From Cetobacterium sp050033475 (GTDB lineage: Bacteria; Fusobacteriota; Fusobacteriia; Fusobacteriales; Fusobacteriaceae), in NCBI RefSeq assembly GCF_050033475.1, contig NZ_CP188327.1, positions 1-56,831 on the forward strand: 56,831 nt of DNA. The letters are read 5' to 3'. The position numbers were made by a program, and so were the translations under genes. Positions within the stretch are counted from its first letter, which is position 1; the number at the start of each line of letters is the position of its first letter. Positions 26,973-36,468 of this stretch are shown here, one piece after another. The notes beneath the pieces were generated by a model that was not told the origin of the DNA, searched no databases, and saw only the letters and a program-made list of their open reading frames with translations.

Positions 26973-29900
26973 TAAAAAAATATATGAGTTATTTTATTTT
27001 TTTATTGGTTTTTTCTCAAATGATTTTAGGAAATAATGATGAGAATACAATAAAATTAGAAGGAAAAAATAGTCCTGCAAAGATGAAAATAGGGGTACAT
27101 AAGTTAAACACTGTGGAGTTACCCTTAGGTTTTGATTTGCAGGAAAAAATTATTTTTGGAGAACTTCCCAATTATAATAATGAATTGGTTTTTGTTTCAG
27201 AAAAATTAGAAGATATTCCATCATTAAAAACTATTGGTGGAAAAAAAATTATAAATAAAATTAAAAAAATTAAACCTAATGAACCAGTGAAGGGAAAAAA
27301 TATAACATATGAGGTTATAAAAAATCCAGAACAGACAAAAACTTATATAAAAATATCCCCAGAGATTCCTTTAGAAAATGTTTTTATCTATCTTTTGGAT
27401 AGTAAAAATTATGGAATTAAAAAGGTTTATAAGGGAAAATTTATAGATTTGCTAGTAGATGAAAAAGGTCCTTGTCCAGATAGTCATTCAAGAGTAGGAA
27501 CAGTTGAATTTTCTCCCTATAGAAATGGGGCAATAAAATTAGGGAAATATACAGTTCGTGGAGCAAATGAAATAATAGATCCAACAGGGCAAGTAGCGTC
27601 TTATATTAATGTTATTGGAGATCTTCCAAAAAGAATATATCCAGGGGATTCTGAAGGACATACATGGAAAGATTTTGACCCAATATGGAATGCAGTTAGA
27701 ATATATTTAGGAACTCCTGCAGAAGCTGGAAAAAACTATTGGACTAGAGATTATAATGTAAAAGATACAGGATCATTTATGTTTGATATAACAATTCCTG
27801 CTGTAAAAGCCAATATGAGATTTTATGCAGATGGAACAAGCCCCTATGTAAATTTTCAAATTGATGGGTGGGAAGGAGAAATAAATCAACTTTTTACTAT
27901 AGAATATAGAAGAACATATAAAAGTACAGCGGAAGATGATGTTATTCATAGGGATTATTTTACATTGAAAATGCCACCGAGAACTATTAGAAAAACTATA
28001 GACATAAATATAGAAAGTCCTCTTGTTCAATATGAAGAAAAAAGTGGATTTGGACTGGTTGAAAGCAGTATAGATGTTCTAAAAACTTATGGGAAAAAAG
28101 GAAGTGAATTTACAAAAAATAATCCTTGGATAAAAGTAACAAACCCAGTGGAATATTGGGGAAGTGATCTGGGAAGTCATAATATTTCCATATATGATGG
28201 CTCCAAAACAGATGATATGCCGAGTTCACCTAATGGAGGATTCTCTTATGATTATAGAGCCAAATTTACAGAGGCTGAAATAATTATGAGTGCTGATGGT
28301 GGAGATAGTAAAGCAACTTTATGGGGAATAATTAGACATAATTTTAATAAAATGCCAAATAAGGACATAGTTGTAACTCATTATTATCCTCCTGAGAATC
28401 CTAGTCCAGATCCTGCCTATGTATTTACCTATAGATTTTCTATAGATAAATTTGATGGAAGAAAATATTATGATAATAATTTAGCTAATATAAAATTAAC
28501 AGAACCTACAAAAGTAAATTATAAACCTGGAAATGGTGGAAGACTTGATTTCGGAACAATAGTTTTAAAAGATTTAGATACAAGAATTACAAGACAATCT
28601 GGTGGAAATGGAATAAGAATAGCTGGAGTTCAAGATGTTTTTTTAAAGAAAACAGATGATTCAAATTATCCTTTAATTCCAGCAAAATTATATTTTAAGA
28701 ATAATAATGGTTCTAATGGAGAAATGAAAAATGTTTTAGAAGGTAAAGATCAACAAACTGTTACAGATGAAGTATATATAATGTTTGATAAAATTGCTGA
28801 AGAAAAATTAATTGTTGGAGGAATTTTTGATGTAGTTGATAGTTCAGGAAAATCGCCATTAAAAATAGGAACAACTGTATATAGTGACAATAGTACATAT
28901 TATACAAGTTTTGGAAATCTTCAAATAAATGCAGAGACAAGATATATTGAAACAACTATATCTATTAATAACCCAGATTTTCCTATTGAAGGAGAAAAAG
29001 GATGGATTAGATTCAATGGGTCTCAATATTCTGCTGGAGAAGTTAGTGGCTATCCTGGAATAGTTTGGGGAAATGTTATAAATCCAGTGGATATTCCTTT
29101 AAATGCTAATTTAGAAATTTTTACAAGTGATTGGAAATCCTTGGGACAAAATATAATAACTAAGTTGCTTTTAGGGCCAGAGGGAGCTATTAACTTAGCA
29201 TATAAAAAAGGGAATAATTTCTTAGCTTTAGGATATGAAAATGGAGAATTTAATCCAACAGGTGCAGAAGGAATTTATTATTTAAGATTTACTGATGATA
29301 AGGGAACTTTATTATTTATAGAAAAATTAAATATTTATTATGGAAAACCAATTCCTGTAAACCATAGTACAACAGTGGAATTTCTAAATCCTTTAACATC
29401 TCATGGTGGAAAACAAAAGGGAGTAGTTTTTTTTAATGGGTCAACCTTATCTGAAGGAAAAGCAGGAGGAGTTTCTAACTCTACAATAGTTGATTATAAT
29501 GGAAATTTAACAAAATGGTTTAGTATATATAGAGGAATGGATTATATCTTAGGAGAACAGGATATAATTTATGTCTATGATAGAAATGGAACAGAATATG
29601 GAACCATAGATAAATTTACAAGAACACCTTTAAAAATAGGTAAAAAAGATGGAAAAGAAATGTTTTATCTTTACTATGATGTAAAGAATAGAGCTCTAGG
29701 GATAGGCTTTAATGGAGCAATTTATGATGGAAATGCTTTAACAGAAAGATTTTATTTAAGAATGACGAAGAAAAAACCTTCAAGCAAATCTCAAGATTTA
29801 CCTGCTGGAGAAAAACTCTATGAATTGGTATTAAAATTACCTAAATTTGATCCAGGAGTATATTTTGGATTTAGAGATGCTCGAATTTTTATGGATTCAT

Positions 29901-30769
29901 CGGGAATAGGAAAAGTTGGAGTAGGAACAGAAAGGCTAGTAACTGCGATTAATCATACTGGAACTATAGATTTGAAGACAGAAATATCAACTTTAGGGTA
30001 TTATTTAGAATTTTTAAAAGAGATGCCAATTGTTAATGACAAGGGAGTATACGGAAAAACCTTAGGAAAAGTAAAAATAACTTCAAATGTTGAAGGAGAT
30101 CCTATTTTAGAAGGAGATATATATTTTTCGTCAGCAATGGGTACTCTTCCAGAAATTGTTGCAGAAAGTAAGACAGTAAAAAATGATTACGATATATATT
30201 TACACTTAGAACCTAGTGAATATAAAAAATTATTACCTAATAGACATTATAAAATATCTGATCCTACAGGGGATAAGGATGTAATTTATATGGGACTTAC
30301 TAAAAATGGAAATTTCTTGAGTAAACCTTTTATAAAAAAATTAAAATTAAATACTAATTTAAGTTTTGTAACTTTACCTGCTTTTATAGAAATTTATCCA
30401 CAGAATCTAGATTTTGGAAAATTTAATCTTCATAGTGGTCAGACTTCAAGAGAAAGTTCAGCTACCATTGCAATTAATGGAAATAATATTAAAAATTTCA
30501 GTGCACAAATTGTAAATAATCAGAAAGAGGTAAATATATATAAGGAAAATGAAGATGGAAGCTTAGATAAAAATAAATTTATAAATGTTAATAATCTTAG
30601 AATTGAAAAAATTTCAGAGGAAATAAAGGAAACAAATGGCAATTTTAAGAGTCGATATATAAATAGAATTTATAAATTATTTGGAACAGCTCAATTTAAT
30701 CCTAATGATAATCTCCCAGTGGGAACTTATAGTAATAATTTAGTAATCGAAGCAACAATTATAGATTAG
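26969..30769 (+). CDS. Giant secreted tip-adhesin-like protein B (1266 aa)
   Basis: Paralogue of 14918-18631, collinear from signal peptide (MIKKYMSYFIFLLVFSQMILG) to the C-terminal pilin-like domain (TLPAFIEIYPQNLDFGKFNL). Framework stretches such as GHTWKDFDPIWNAVRIYLGT and VTHYYPPENP are kept, while the 800-1050 region has diverged and differs in length. That is consistent with two fibres of different binding specificity (inference). The single Cys near residue 170 (GPCPDSHSR) matches AFCGDGHSR in copy A. Confidence 0.6.
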   Translation: MIKKYMSYFIFLLVFSQMILGNNDENTIKLEGKNSPAKMKIGVHKLNTVELPLGFDLQEKIIFGELPNYNNELVFVSEKLEDIPSLKTIGGKKIINKIKKIKPNEPVKGKNITYEVIKNPEQTKTYIKISPEIPLENVFIYLLDSKNYGIKKVYKGKFIDLLVDEKGPCPDSHSRVGTVEFSPYRNGAIKLGKYTVRGANEIIDPTGQVASYINVIGDLPKRIYPGDSEGHTWKDFDPIWNAVRIYLGTPAEAGKNYWTRDYNVKDTGSFMFDITIPAVKANMRFYADGTSPYVNFQIDGWEGEINQLFTIEYRRTYKSTAEDDVIHRDYFTLKMPPRTIRKTIDINIESPLVQYEEKSGFGLVESSIDVLKTYGKKGSEFTKNNPWIKVTNPVEYWGSDLGSHNISIYDGSKTDDMPSSPNGGFSYDYRAKFTEAEIIMSADGGDSKATLWGIIRHNFNKMPNKDIVVTHYYPPENPSPDPAYVFTYRFSIDKFDGRKYYDNNLANIKLTEPTKVNYKPGNGGRLDFGTIVLKDLDTRITRQSGGNGIRIAGVQDVFLKKTDDSNYPLIPAKLYFKNNNGSNGEMKNVLEGKDQQTVTDEVYIMFDKIAEEKLIVGGIFDVVDSSGKSPLKIGTTVYSDNSTYYTSFGNLQINAETRYIETTISINNPDFPIEGEKGWIRFNGSQYSAGEVSGYPGIVWGNVINPVDIPLNANLEIFTSDWKSLGQNIITKLLLGPEGAINLAYKKGNNFLALGYENGEFNPTGAEGIYYLRFTDDKGTLLFIEKLNIYYGKPIPVNHSTTVEFLNPLTSHGGKQKGVVFFNGSTLSEGKAGGVSNSTIVDYNGNLTKWFSIYRGMDYILGEQDIIYVYDRNGTEYGTIDKFTRTPLKIGKKDGKEMFYLYYDVKNRALGIGFNGAIYDGNALTERFYLRMTKKKPSSKSQDLPAGEKLYELVLKLPKFDPGVYFGFRDARIFMDSSGIGKVGVGTERLVTAINHTGTIDLKTEISTLGYYLEFLKEMPIVNDKGVYGKTLGKVKITSNVEGDPILEGDIYFSSAMGTLPEIVAESKTVKNDYDIYLHLEPSEYKKLLPNRHYKISDPTGDKDVIYMGLTKNGNFLSKPFIKKLKLNTNLSFVTLPAFIEIYPQNLDFGKFNLHSGQTSRESSATIAINGNNIKNFSAQIVNNQKEVNIYKENEDGSLDKNKFINVNNLRIEKISEEIKETNGNFKSRYINRIYKLFGTAQFNPNDNLPVGTYSNNLVIEATIID

Positions 30770-30796
30770 CATAAAAATTTTTTATTAGGAGGAATA

Positions 30797-33556
30797 ATGA
30801 GTAGTAAATTAAAGTTATTATTTTTATCAGTATTATTGGGAAGTGCTGCACAGGGAGCAGTACTTCCCACACCAACTGTAAAAGATTCCGTAGCATTTGT
30901 TTCTGATTGGAGTTCTGGTTTTGTAGTGAGATTTAATAAAACTGTGGAAATTGAAGGAGGAAAATTTGGTTCAACAAATGGAAATAAAGTTTCAAAGTTA
31001 GCATGTTGGACTGAAAATTTTGCATCTTTTGAAGTTTATGGAAAACTTTTAAGTCAAGATCAACAATATAATTCTGATTTAGTAGGAGTATTATTTGCGG
31101 GAGTAAATAATAATTTATATAAAGAGGATACATTACTTTATTTTGAAACAGGAGCACAATTGGGAAATTATGGAACTATTGAAATGGGAAGTTTAATCCA
31201 TGATTTATCATCTAATGGAATTATATTAGGAGGTTCTTTAACAGGAAATTTTGCAGATTATAAAAAGAGTGTAGCTAAAGGAAATCAAAGTATTCTTTAT
31301 AATGATGTAGATGGACTTATAAGAATGAAAGGGGATACATTTTCATATACCACTTATGTAAATGTTGATTTATTAACATATACTGCTGCAAATTATGAAA
31401 AAAATGTAATGGATGTAAGCAATAAAAGTATATTGAGAAATGACGGATTAATCGAATTAGCTTCTACTTATAATCCTCAGTTACAATCTTATGTTGGAGT
31501 AAATCTTCTTAAGTTAGGATTAAGATACAATAGAAATGATTCTGGAATAAAGTCAGAGAATAGTATTATAGAAAATAGAGGAACTGTTTTAGTTAAGGGA
31601 GACTTATATAAAGCAACTTCCACAGGGGGAGTTAATATAGGTTTACTTGGAGCTGACTTTATAGGATATCACGAAAAAGTTGGAATTAAAGGTGCAAATT
31701 CTTATATTATAAATAGTGGAACTATTGAGGTAGAAAGAGACTTTATAAAAATGGAAGTAAATGGAACCTTAGCAGATTTAACAGTTACAGATGGCCCACT
31801 TTTGAATTTAGGATTACTTTCTTTTAAAAATATGGGTGAAAAAAGTGTAGGAGTTCAACTTAGTGGTGGAAAGTTTATAAATAATAACGGTACTATTAAA
31901 GTTGGAGCAAATAGTAAAAATACTTTTATAGGAACAGATTATGCAGCTATTGCTTTTGAAGGTGACAATGGAGCTCTTTTTGAAATCAATGGTGGTAAAA
32001 TTGAACTAGATGGAGCAAGTATTTATGCAACAAATTTAAAAAATAATTCTCATGTTATTTTCAAAGGTGATACGACAATAACATCATTGAAAAATGGTAA
32101 GGAAGTAAATACAGCATTATTTTCCAATGATAAAACATCAGGTCATACTATAGAAGGAAAATTAACTGTTAATGGAGATTTAGTTGTAACAAAGGGAAAT
32201 AATATAAATATTTCCTTGGATGATAAAAATAATTTTGGACAATTGGTTGTGGATAAATTACAACTGGATGGAAATATTGGAGTAGATGGAACTAAATTAG
32301 CTGAAAAAAAAATAAACAGTATTTCAGGGGATAGTTTAATTGTTGCTAAGGAAGGAATTACAGGTAATGGACAATTAGTTTCAAGCAATTATATGTTTGA
32401 TATTTCAGAAAATAGAATAGGTCAGTTTGATTCTAATGGGCAAGAATTAGTTGGAGTAACAATTAATAGAAAAGATTTTAATGAAATTGTTACTAACAAA
32501 GAATTAGGAAAAATTTTAGAAGAAACTTATAATTCTGATTTAGGAAATCAAAACGGATTATATTCAGTTTTAGCTCAAGCTAAAAATGAAAAGGAATTTG
32601 ATAAAACTATTAAGGAATTAAATGGGGAAAGAAATATTAATAGTTTAGGATTCCAAGTTTATAATATAAACAAAGAATTGAATAATGATTTCTATGATTT
32701 TGCTAAATCAAGTTTAAATATAGAGGGAATGAATGTTGCTTATATTGGAAGTGAATCATCTGTTGGAAGTTCCAATTCTTCAGATGGATTTAAAAGAAAA
32801 AGCAACGGGGTTGTTCTAGCATATAATATGAACTCTGCTCCAAAAGTAAATTATGGATTAGGATTTGCCTATGTTAACTCTAAAGTAGATTATGATAGTA
32901 ATAATAGTCAAAATAAAATAGAAACTTGGAATTTTAGAGGTTATAGAAATCAAAAGTTATCTAAAATGAATTTATTTTCTGAATTATCTTTAGGTATAAA
33001 TAAAAGTGATAATAGTAGAAATGCTGTAGCACAAGGATTTAGAGATAGTATTTCTGGAGATGTTAATGTTTATACAATTGGATTAAATAATAACTTATCT
33101 AAGGAATTTAAAATAACTGATAAATTATCTATAATACCTAATGGTGGAGTTAATCTAACTTACATGTATCAAGATTCCTATAAGGAAAAAAGTGGGCAAT
33201 TTAATGTAAATTTAGATTCGGTAAATTCTTTCTTTGTAGAAGGAGCTTTAGGAACAGATGTAAATTATGAAATTTATAAAAATGGTTCTAAAAGTATTAA
33301 CTTAATTTTCAGTGGAAAATATGCTTATGATTTTATAGATAAGTCAGAGGATTTAAAAGAAACTTTAGATGTTTTAGGAGATAATAAATTTTCTATAACA
33401 GGTAGGGATATGGATAAAAATTCAATAAAATTAAAAGCAGGTATTGAGTTTAATTTAAATGAAAGTTTAGGATTAGATTATTCATATACAAAAGAAGTTT
33501 TAAATAAAGTTGAAAGTGATAGACATAAGGTAGGAGTTTCATACAGATTTAATTAG
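30797..33556 (+). CDS. Autotransporter B (type V secretion), last gene of operon B
   Basis: A 919-aa paralogue of autotransporter A: signal peptide to AAQGA, β-helix passenger with NSGTIEVERD-type repeats, and the shared segment YNPQLQSYVGVNLLKLGLRY. The C-terminal barrel ends HKVGVSYRFN. It has one extra Asn after the Phe that normally closes such barrels, whereas copy A ends in Phe. AGGAGG lies 6 nt before ATG. Passenger ends and barrel loops differ most between copies. Confidence 0.85.
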   Translation: MSSKLKLLFLSVLLGSAAQGAVLPTPTVKDSVAFVSDWSSGFVVRFNKTVEIEGGKFGSTNGNKVSKLACWTENFASFEVYGKLLSQDQQYNSDLVGVLFAGVNNNLYKEDTLLYFETGAQLGNYGTIEMGSLIHDLSSNGIILGGSLTGNFADYKKSVAKGNQSILYNDVDGLIRMKGDTFSYTTYVNVDLLTYTAANYEKNVMDVSNKSILRNDGLIELASTYNPQLQSYVGVNLLKLGLRYNRNDSGIKSENSIIENRGTVLVKGDLYKATSTGGVNIGLLGADFIGYHEKVGIKGANSYIINSGTIEVERDFIKMEVNGTLADLTVTDGPLLNLGLLSFKNMGEKSVGVQLSGGKFINNNGTIKVGANSKNTFIGTDYAAIAFEGDNGALFEINGGKIELDGASIYATNLKNNSHVIFKGDTTITSLKNGKEVNTALFSNDKTSGHTIEGKLTVNGDLVVTKGNNINISLDDKNNFGQLVVDKLQLDGNIGVDGTKLAEKKINSISGDSLIVAKEGITGNGQLVSSNYMFDISENRIGQFDSNGQELVGVTINRKDFNEIVTNKELGKILEETYNSDLGNQNGLYSVLAQAKNEKEFDKTIKELNGERNINSLGFQVYNINKELNNDFYDFAKSSLNIEGMNVAYIGSESSVGSSNSSDGFKRKSNGVVLAYNMNSAPKVNYGLGFAYVNSKVDYDSNNSQNKIETWNFRGYRNQKLSKMNLFSELSLGINKSDNSRNAVAQGFRDSISGDVNVYTIGLNNNLSKEFKITDKLSIIPNGGVNLTYMYQDSYKEKSGQFNVNLDSVNSFFVEGALGTDVNYEIYKNGSKSINLIFSGKYAYDFIDKSEDLKETLDVLGDNKFSITGRDMDKNSIKLKAGIEFNLNESLGLDYSYTKEVLNKVESDRHKVGVSYRFN

Positions 33557-33595
33557 TTAAGAAATAAAATATCGGATAGAATAGGTCTACTTTTA

Positions 33596-33626
33596 GGTCG
33601 GGCAAAAATTATTTGCCCACCTTTTT
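33596..33626. terminator. Terminator of pilus operon B
   Basis: AGGTcGGGCAAA and TTTGCCCACCT flank a 5-nt loop and are followed by TTTT. It lies between operon B and the convergent small secreted gene. Confidence 0.8.
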
Positions 33627-33633
33627 ACTAAGT

Positions 33634-34014
33634 TTAATTTTTAGCATAAAGGTCATTATAAGTTTTCACAGGAATTGTTTTTCCCATAAGTTCATAGGAA
33701 AGCTTAATATTTTCTTTATTTTTAGTAATAAATTTAAATGTTTGTTTCTCACCTGGTTTAACTACAATTTGCTTTGGAAAACTTTTAATGTCTGAATCTG
33801 AAGTAAAAACTATGTCCCAATCATAGTTATTTTCAACGACACCTTGATAAAGATTTTCCCCAATCTTTTCAACAAGTTCAGATGTTCCATCAACTATTGT
33901 AGCAACAACTCGTACAGGTGTTGACCCAGTAGCTCCATAAGCTGTATCAACGCCACCAAAAGTTAGAAGTGTGAATAATCCCAAAAATCCACATTTTACA
34001 GTATTTAATTTCAT
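33634..34014 (-). CDS. Small secreted Ig-like protein next to operon B
   Basis: A 126-aa protein with signal peptide ending near AYGA (residue 28). The mature part starts STPVRVVATIVDG, similar in pattern to the pilin donor-strand region (NVKVTAQVV). It later has FPKQIVVKPGEKQTFKFITK, resembling the chaperone strand KIVTINPLEEKTFKVYVKSP. It may be an orphan pilin- or chaperone-domain protein; the resemblance is weak and read by eye. AAAGGGG precedes ATG. It is convergent with operon B and shares a divergent region with 34205. Confidence 0.5.
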   Translation of the reverse strand: MKLNTVKCGFLGLFTLLTFGGVDTAYGATGSTPVRVVATIVDGTSELVEKIGENLYQGVVENNYDWDIVFTSDSDIKSFPKQIVVKPGEKQTFKFITKNKENIKLSYELMGKTIPVKTYNDLYAKN

Positions 34015-34042
34015 AATATCATCCCCTTTGATATTAAGTCCC

Positions 34043-34066
34043 CTTGTAGTATGAGTTTACTACAAG
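34043..34066. promoter_or_regulatory. Perfect 9-bp inverted repeat in divergent region
   Basis: CTTGTAGTA (34043-34051) and TACTACAAG (34058-34066) lie 29 bp upstream of the leftward secreted-protein gene, a typical operator position. There is no T tract on either strand, so a terminator is unlikely. Confidence 0.5.
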
Positions 34067-34204
34067 AAGTATAAAAAACGTAGAAAAAAAATAAAAAAAC
34101 ACAAAAAAGAACATTAAAAGTACTTTCATTAGAAATAAGTAACATTACTTTCGTAAAGATAGTTAAAAATCCTTTTATTGAATAAAAAATAGGAGAATTT
34201 AAAT

Positions 34205-34558
34205 ATGGATTATAATTTAAAGGCTACAGAAAGCTATTTAAAATTTTTTGATGAAAATTTTGAAATAAATCTTCCTTTTTTATATAACAAAAAAATTTTA
34301 AATAGAACTGAGTTTTATATGAATAAAATTACAAAAATAATTAGTTTAGAAATACAGAATAATAATATTAACAAAGAAGTTTTTAATCAATATGAAAATT
34401 TAATAGAAGAGAATCATGAAATTTATATAAAAATGAAGTCATTATCTTTTAAAAATGGAGTTTTAAAAGATAAATTATATAAACTAAAAAAATCTCAAAT
34501 TGAAATTTTTTTTAAAAATAAAGATTATACAATAATAAATATTCTAATAACAAAATAA
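34205..34558 (+). CDS. Small cytoplasmic protein, unknown
   Basis: A 117-aa protein without signal peptide or membrane segment, predicted mostly helical and coiled-coil-like (NKITKIISLEIQNNNINKEV, LIEENHEIYIKMKSLS). AGGAG precedes ATG. It is followed 20 bp later by 34579. No family recognised. Its position between the pilus operons and the TPR regulator suggests an accessory role, but nothing in the sequence proves it. Confidence 0.55.
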   Translation: MDYNLKATESYLKFFDENFEINLPFLYNKKILNRTEFYMNKITKIISLEIQNNNINKEVFNQYENLIEENHEIYIKMKSLSFKNGVLKDKLYKLKKSQIEIFFKNKDYTIINILITK

Positions 34559-34578
34559 AAAGCGGGGGAGTTAGACAT

Positions 34579-34887
34579 ATGAATTATTTATTTGAAGAAT
34601 TTTTTGAATGTGACTCTAATTTAATAGATAATATCGAGAAAATAAAAGCGATTTCTTTTTATTTAGCGTATAAATTAAATGATAAAGAAATAAAAAAGGA
34701 AAAATATTTAGAAGAAGATAATTGTTTATATGGAGCTGTATTAGGAGAGGAATATAAATTTAGGATTCAAAGTAATCCTAAAGATAAGTATGTAACAATT
34801 GAATTTATGACACATTTTAATGTAAGCAATAGCATACTAGAGGATATATCTTCTTTAATAAGAGCTAAGAAATATAATTATGCATAA
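34579..34887 (+). CDS. Small cytoplasmic protein, unknown
   Basis: A 102-aa acidic protein with no signal peptide, probably α/β (FFECDSNLIDNIEKIKAISF, then YKFRIQSNPKDKYVTIEF). GGGGGAG precedes ATG. It forms a pair with 34205, and a terminator follows directly. No family recognised. Confidence 0.55.
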   Translation: MNYLFEEFFECDSNLIDNIEKIKAISFYLAYKLNDKEIKKEKYLEEDNCLYGAVLGEEYKFRIQSNPKDKYVTIEFMTHFNVSNSILEDISSLIRAKKYNYA

Positions 34888-34913
34888 AGAGGGAGGGCTA
34901 ACCTCTCTTTTTT
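34888..34913 (+). terminator. Terminator after the small gene pair
   Basis: An imperfect stem, AAAGAGGGAGG against ACCTCTCTTT, is followed by T residues. Confidence 0.65.
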
Positions 34914-34931
34914 ATTATTCAAGACTTGGGT

Positions 34932-34998
34932 TTGACATTTAAAGGAAATTTATTTATACTTATATTGTCGTCTTTTTATGAAATTGGGTCATAAAAAG
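34932..34998 (+). promoter_or_regulatory. Consensus promoter and leader inverted repeat of the TPR regulator
   Basis: TTGACA (34932-34937) and TATACT (34955-34960) are separated by 17 bp, the best sigma-70 promoter in the window. Just downstream, CTTTTTATGA (34972-34981) and TCATAAAAAG (34989-34998) form a perfect 10-bp inverted repeat in the 5' leader. This could be an operator for autoregulation. Confidence 0.8.
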
Positions 34999-35033
34999 AA
35001 CAAAAACAGTAAAAAAAGTCTTGGGGAGGACTT

Positions 35034-36275
35034 ATGAAACAATTTGAATTTTTAGATACGGTAGATCAGTTCTACCGATTACGAAAGAAGTATGACATTA
35101 AACAAAAAGATTTAGATTGTCCATATTTAAGTAAGAGGATTTATTCATTTATTGAAACAAAACAAAGAAAATTAACTGAAAAATCTTTAAAGAAAATAAT
35201 TATGAGATTTAATGAAATTTTTGAAGAAAGAGAGATTGATTTATCATTATCTGTTGAAAATATAGTTATTTCTCCAGAGGAACAATTAAAATCTTATATT
35301 GAATTTGCTATTGAAGAAATTAAAAAAGGGAAAATTCATTATCAGATAGAAATTGAAAACTTATTAAAAACAAATAAAAGTTTTTTATCTAGAGGAATAT
35401 TTTATAAATTTTTAGGAGATAAGGCTTTTCAAGAAAAAAATTATTTAGATGCACAAAGATACTATAATAAAATTTTAGATAATTTAATTGCGAATAAATA
35501 CTGGGATCTTTTATTAGAAGTAACCTTAAATTTAAGTAGAATTTATTATTATTATGGTAATAAAGAAAAGCTTCAAGAATTAATGCATATTTATGAAAAT
35601 TATTTAGCTGGTGAAAAAACCTACGAGGTTCAGATATTGTTATATAATATTTCTTTAGGATATTATTTAGACAATAATTATAATAAAACTTTAGAAGTTA
35701 TTAGAAAAATAGATATAACTTGTGACAAAAAATTAGAATTTAGAGTTCTTTTACTTAAGGGAGTATGCTTGGAAAATAATGGAATTTTAGTTCAAGCAGA
35801 AAAGATTTATAATTCTCTTTTAGAAAAAGAAGACGAGTTAAAAAATATAAAAATTTTAAAAACTAATTTAATGGAAAACTGGCGTAAACAAAATGAATAT
35901 GGAAAAATTAGAAGTAATTTATTTGAGTATGAAAAACTTATTAATAAATTTTCTCCTGATGAAAATCATATAGCTTATTATTTATTAGGTAGAATTTTTA
36001 TGTATTTTGGAGAAAAAATTACAGGTAAAATGTATTATTTAAAATCGATATCTATTGATTTTAAAATTGGAAATGAAAATTTTGAAAGTAGAAAATATTT
36101 CTCTGCTTTAAAAGAATATATAAATCTATGCGATACAAAGCAAGAATTAAATGATGCAAAACAGTTTTTTTTAAAAAATAATGAAATAATTTCTAATGAT
36201 ACAATAAGATTTGAATTTATAAAAAGATATCTTAGTTTAGGTCTTATAGATGAAATATCTGATGTCTTAATTTAG
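35034..36275 (+). CDS. HTH-TPR regulator resembling RRNPP/Rgg peptide sensors
   Basis: A 413-aa protein. The N-terminal about 65 residues are HTH-like (YRLRKKYDIKQKDLDCPYLS then KRIYSFIETKQRKLTEKSLK). The remainder is a string of TPR-like helix pairs, for example AFQEKNYLDAQRYYNKIL, SRIYYYYGNKEKLQELMHIY and AYYLLGRIFMYFGEKITGKM. This is the architecture of Rgg/PlcR/NprR-type regulators, which bind short linear peptides in the TPR groove. A 13-codon ORF with a perfect RBS overlaps its 3' end on the other strand. Peptide sensing is inferred from architecture. The HTH is less canonical than in Rgg proteins. Confidence 0.65.
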   Translation: MKQFEFLDTVDQFYRLRKKYDIKQKDLDCPYLSKRIYSFIETKQRKLTEKSLKKIIMRFNEIFEEREIDLSLSVENIVISPEEQLKSYIEFAIEEIKKGKIHYQIEIENLLKTNKSFLSRGIFYKFLGDKAFQEKNYLDAQRYYNKILDNLIANKYWDLLLEVTLNLSRIYYYYGNKEKLQELMHIYENYLAGEKTYEVQILLYNISLGYYLDNNYNKTLEVIRKIDITCDKKLEFRVLLLKGVCLENNGILVQAEKIYNSLLEKEDELKNIKILKTNLMENWRKQNEYGKIRSNLFEYEKLINKFSPDENHIAYYLLGRIFMYFGEKITGKMYYLKSISIDFKIGNENFESRKYFSALKEYINLCDTKQELNDAKQFFLKNNEIISNDTIRFEFIKRYLSLGLIDEISDVLI

Positions 36276-36313
36276 TCAGAAAATAAAGGACCACCAATTT
36301 CATTAGTATTCAT
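36272..36313 (-). CDS. 13-aa peptide ORF convergent with the TPR regulator
   Basis: MNTNEIGGPLFSD is preceded by AGGAGG (36326-36321) with an ideal 7-nt spacing to ATG at 36313. The stop TAA overlaps the regulator's stop codon on the opposite strand. The peptide has no hydrophobic leader, unlike most Gram-positive signal peptide precursors, so it might act inside the cell or be exported by a peptide transporter. Alternatively it is a leader peptide. The Shine-Dalgarno is as strong as those of the pilus genes. Confidence 0.5.
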   Translation of the reverse strand: MNTNEIGGPLFSD

Positions 36314-36468
36314 AAGATTACCTCCTGATAATAGTTTAATATATAAAGGCTACTAAAAAAATTGTATTTTGTCAATACTAAGCTGTTTATTTTTAGGATA
36401 TTTAGAAGATACATGAATAAACTATAATTAATTTGCGGGCCAATTTTAACATTAAACGGAGGGAATAT
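36314..36468. promoter_or_regulatory. Divergent region between peptide ORF and OMP gene
   Basis: The inverted repeat GTATT-TTGTC-AATAC lies at 36364-36378. On the minus strand it includes TTGACA reading toward the peptide ORF, with TATATT further on at a longer-than-usual spacing. A TATAAT (36423-36428) serves the OMP gene without a good -35. A regulator bound at the repeat could affect both genes. Confidence 0.5.
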
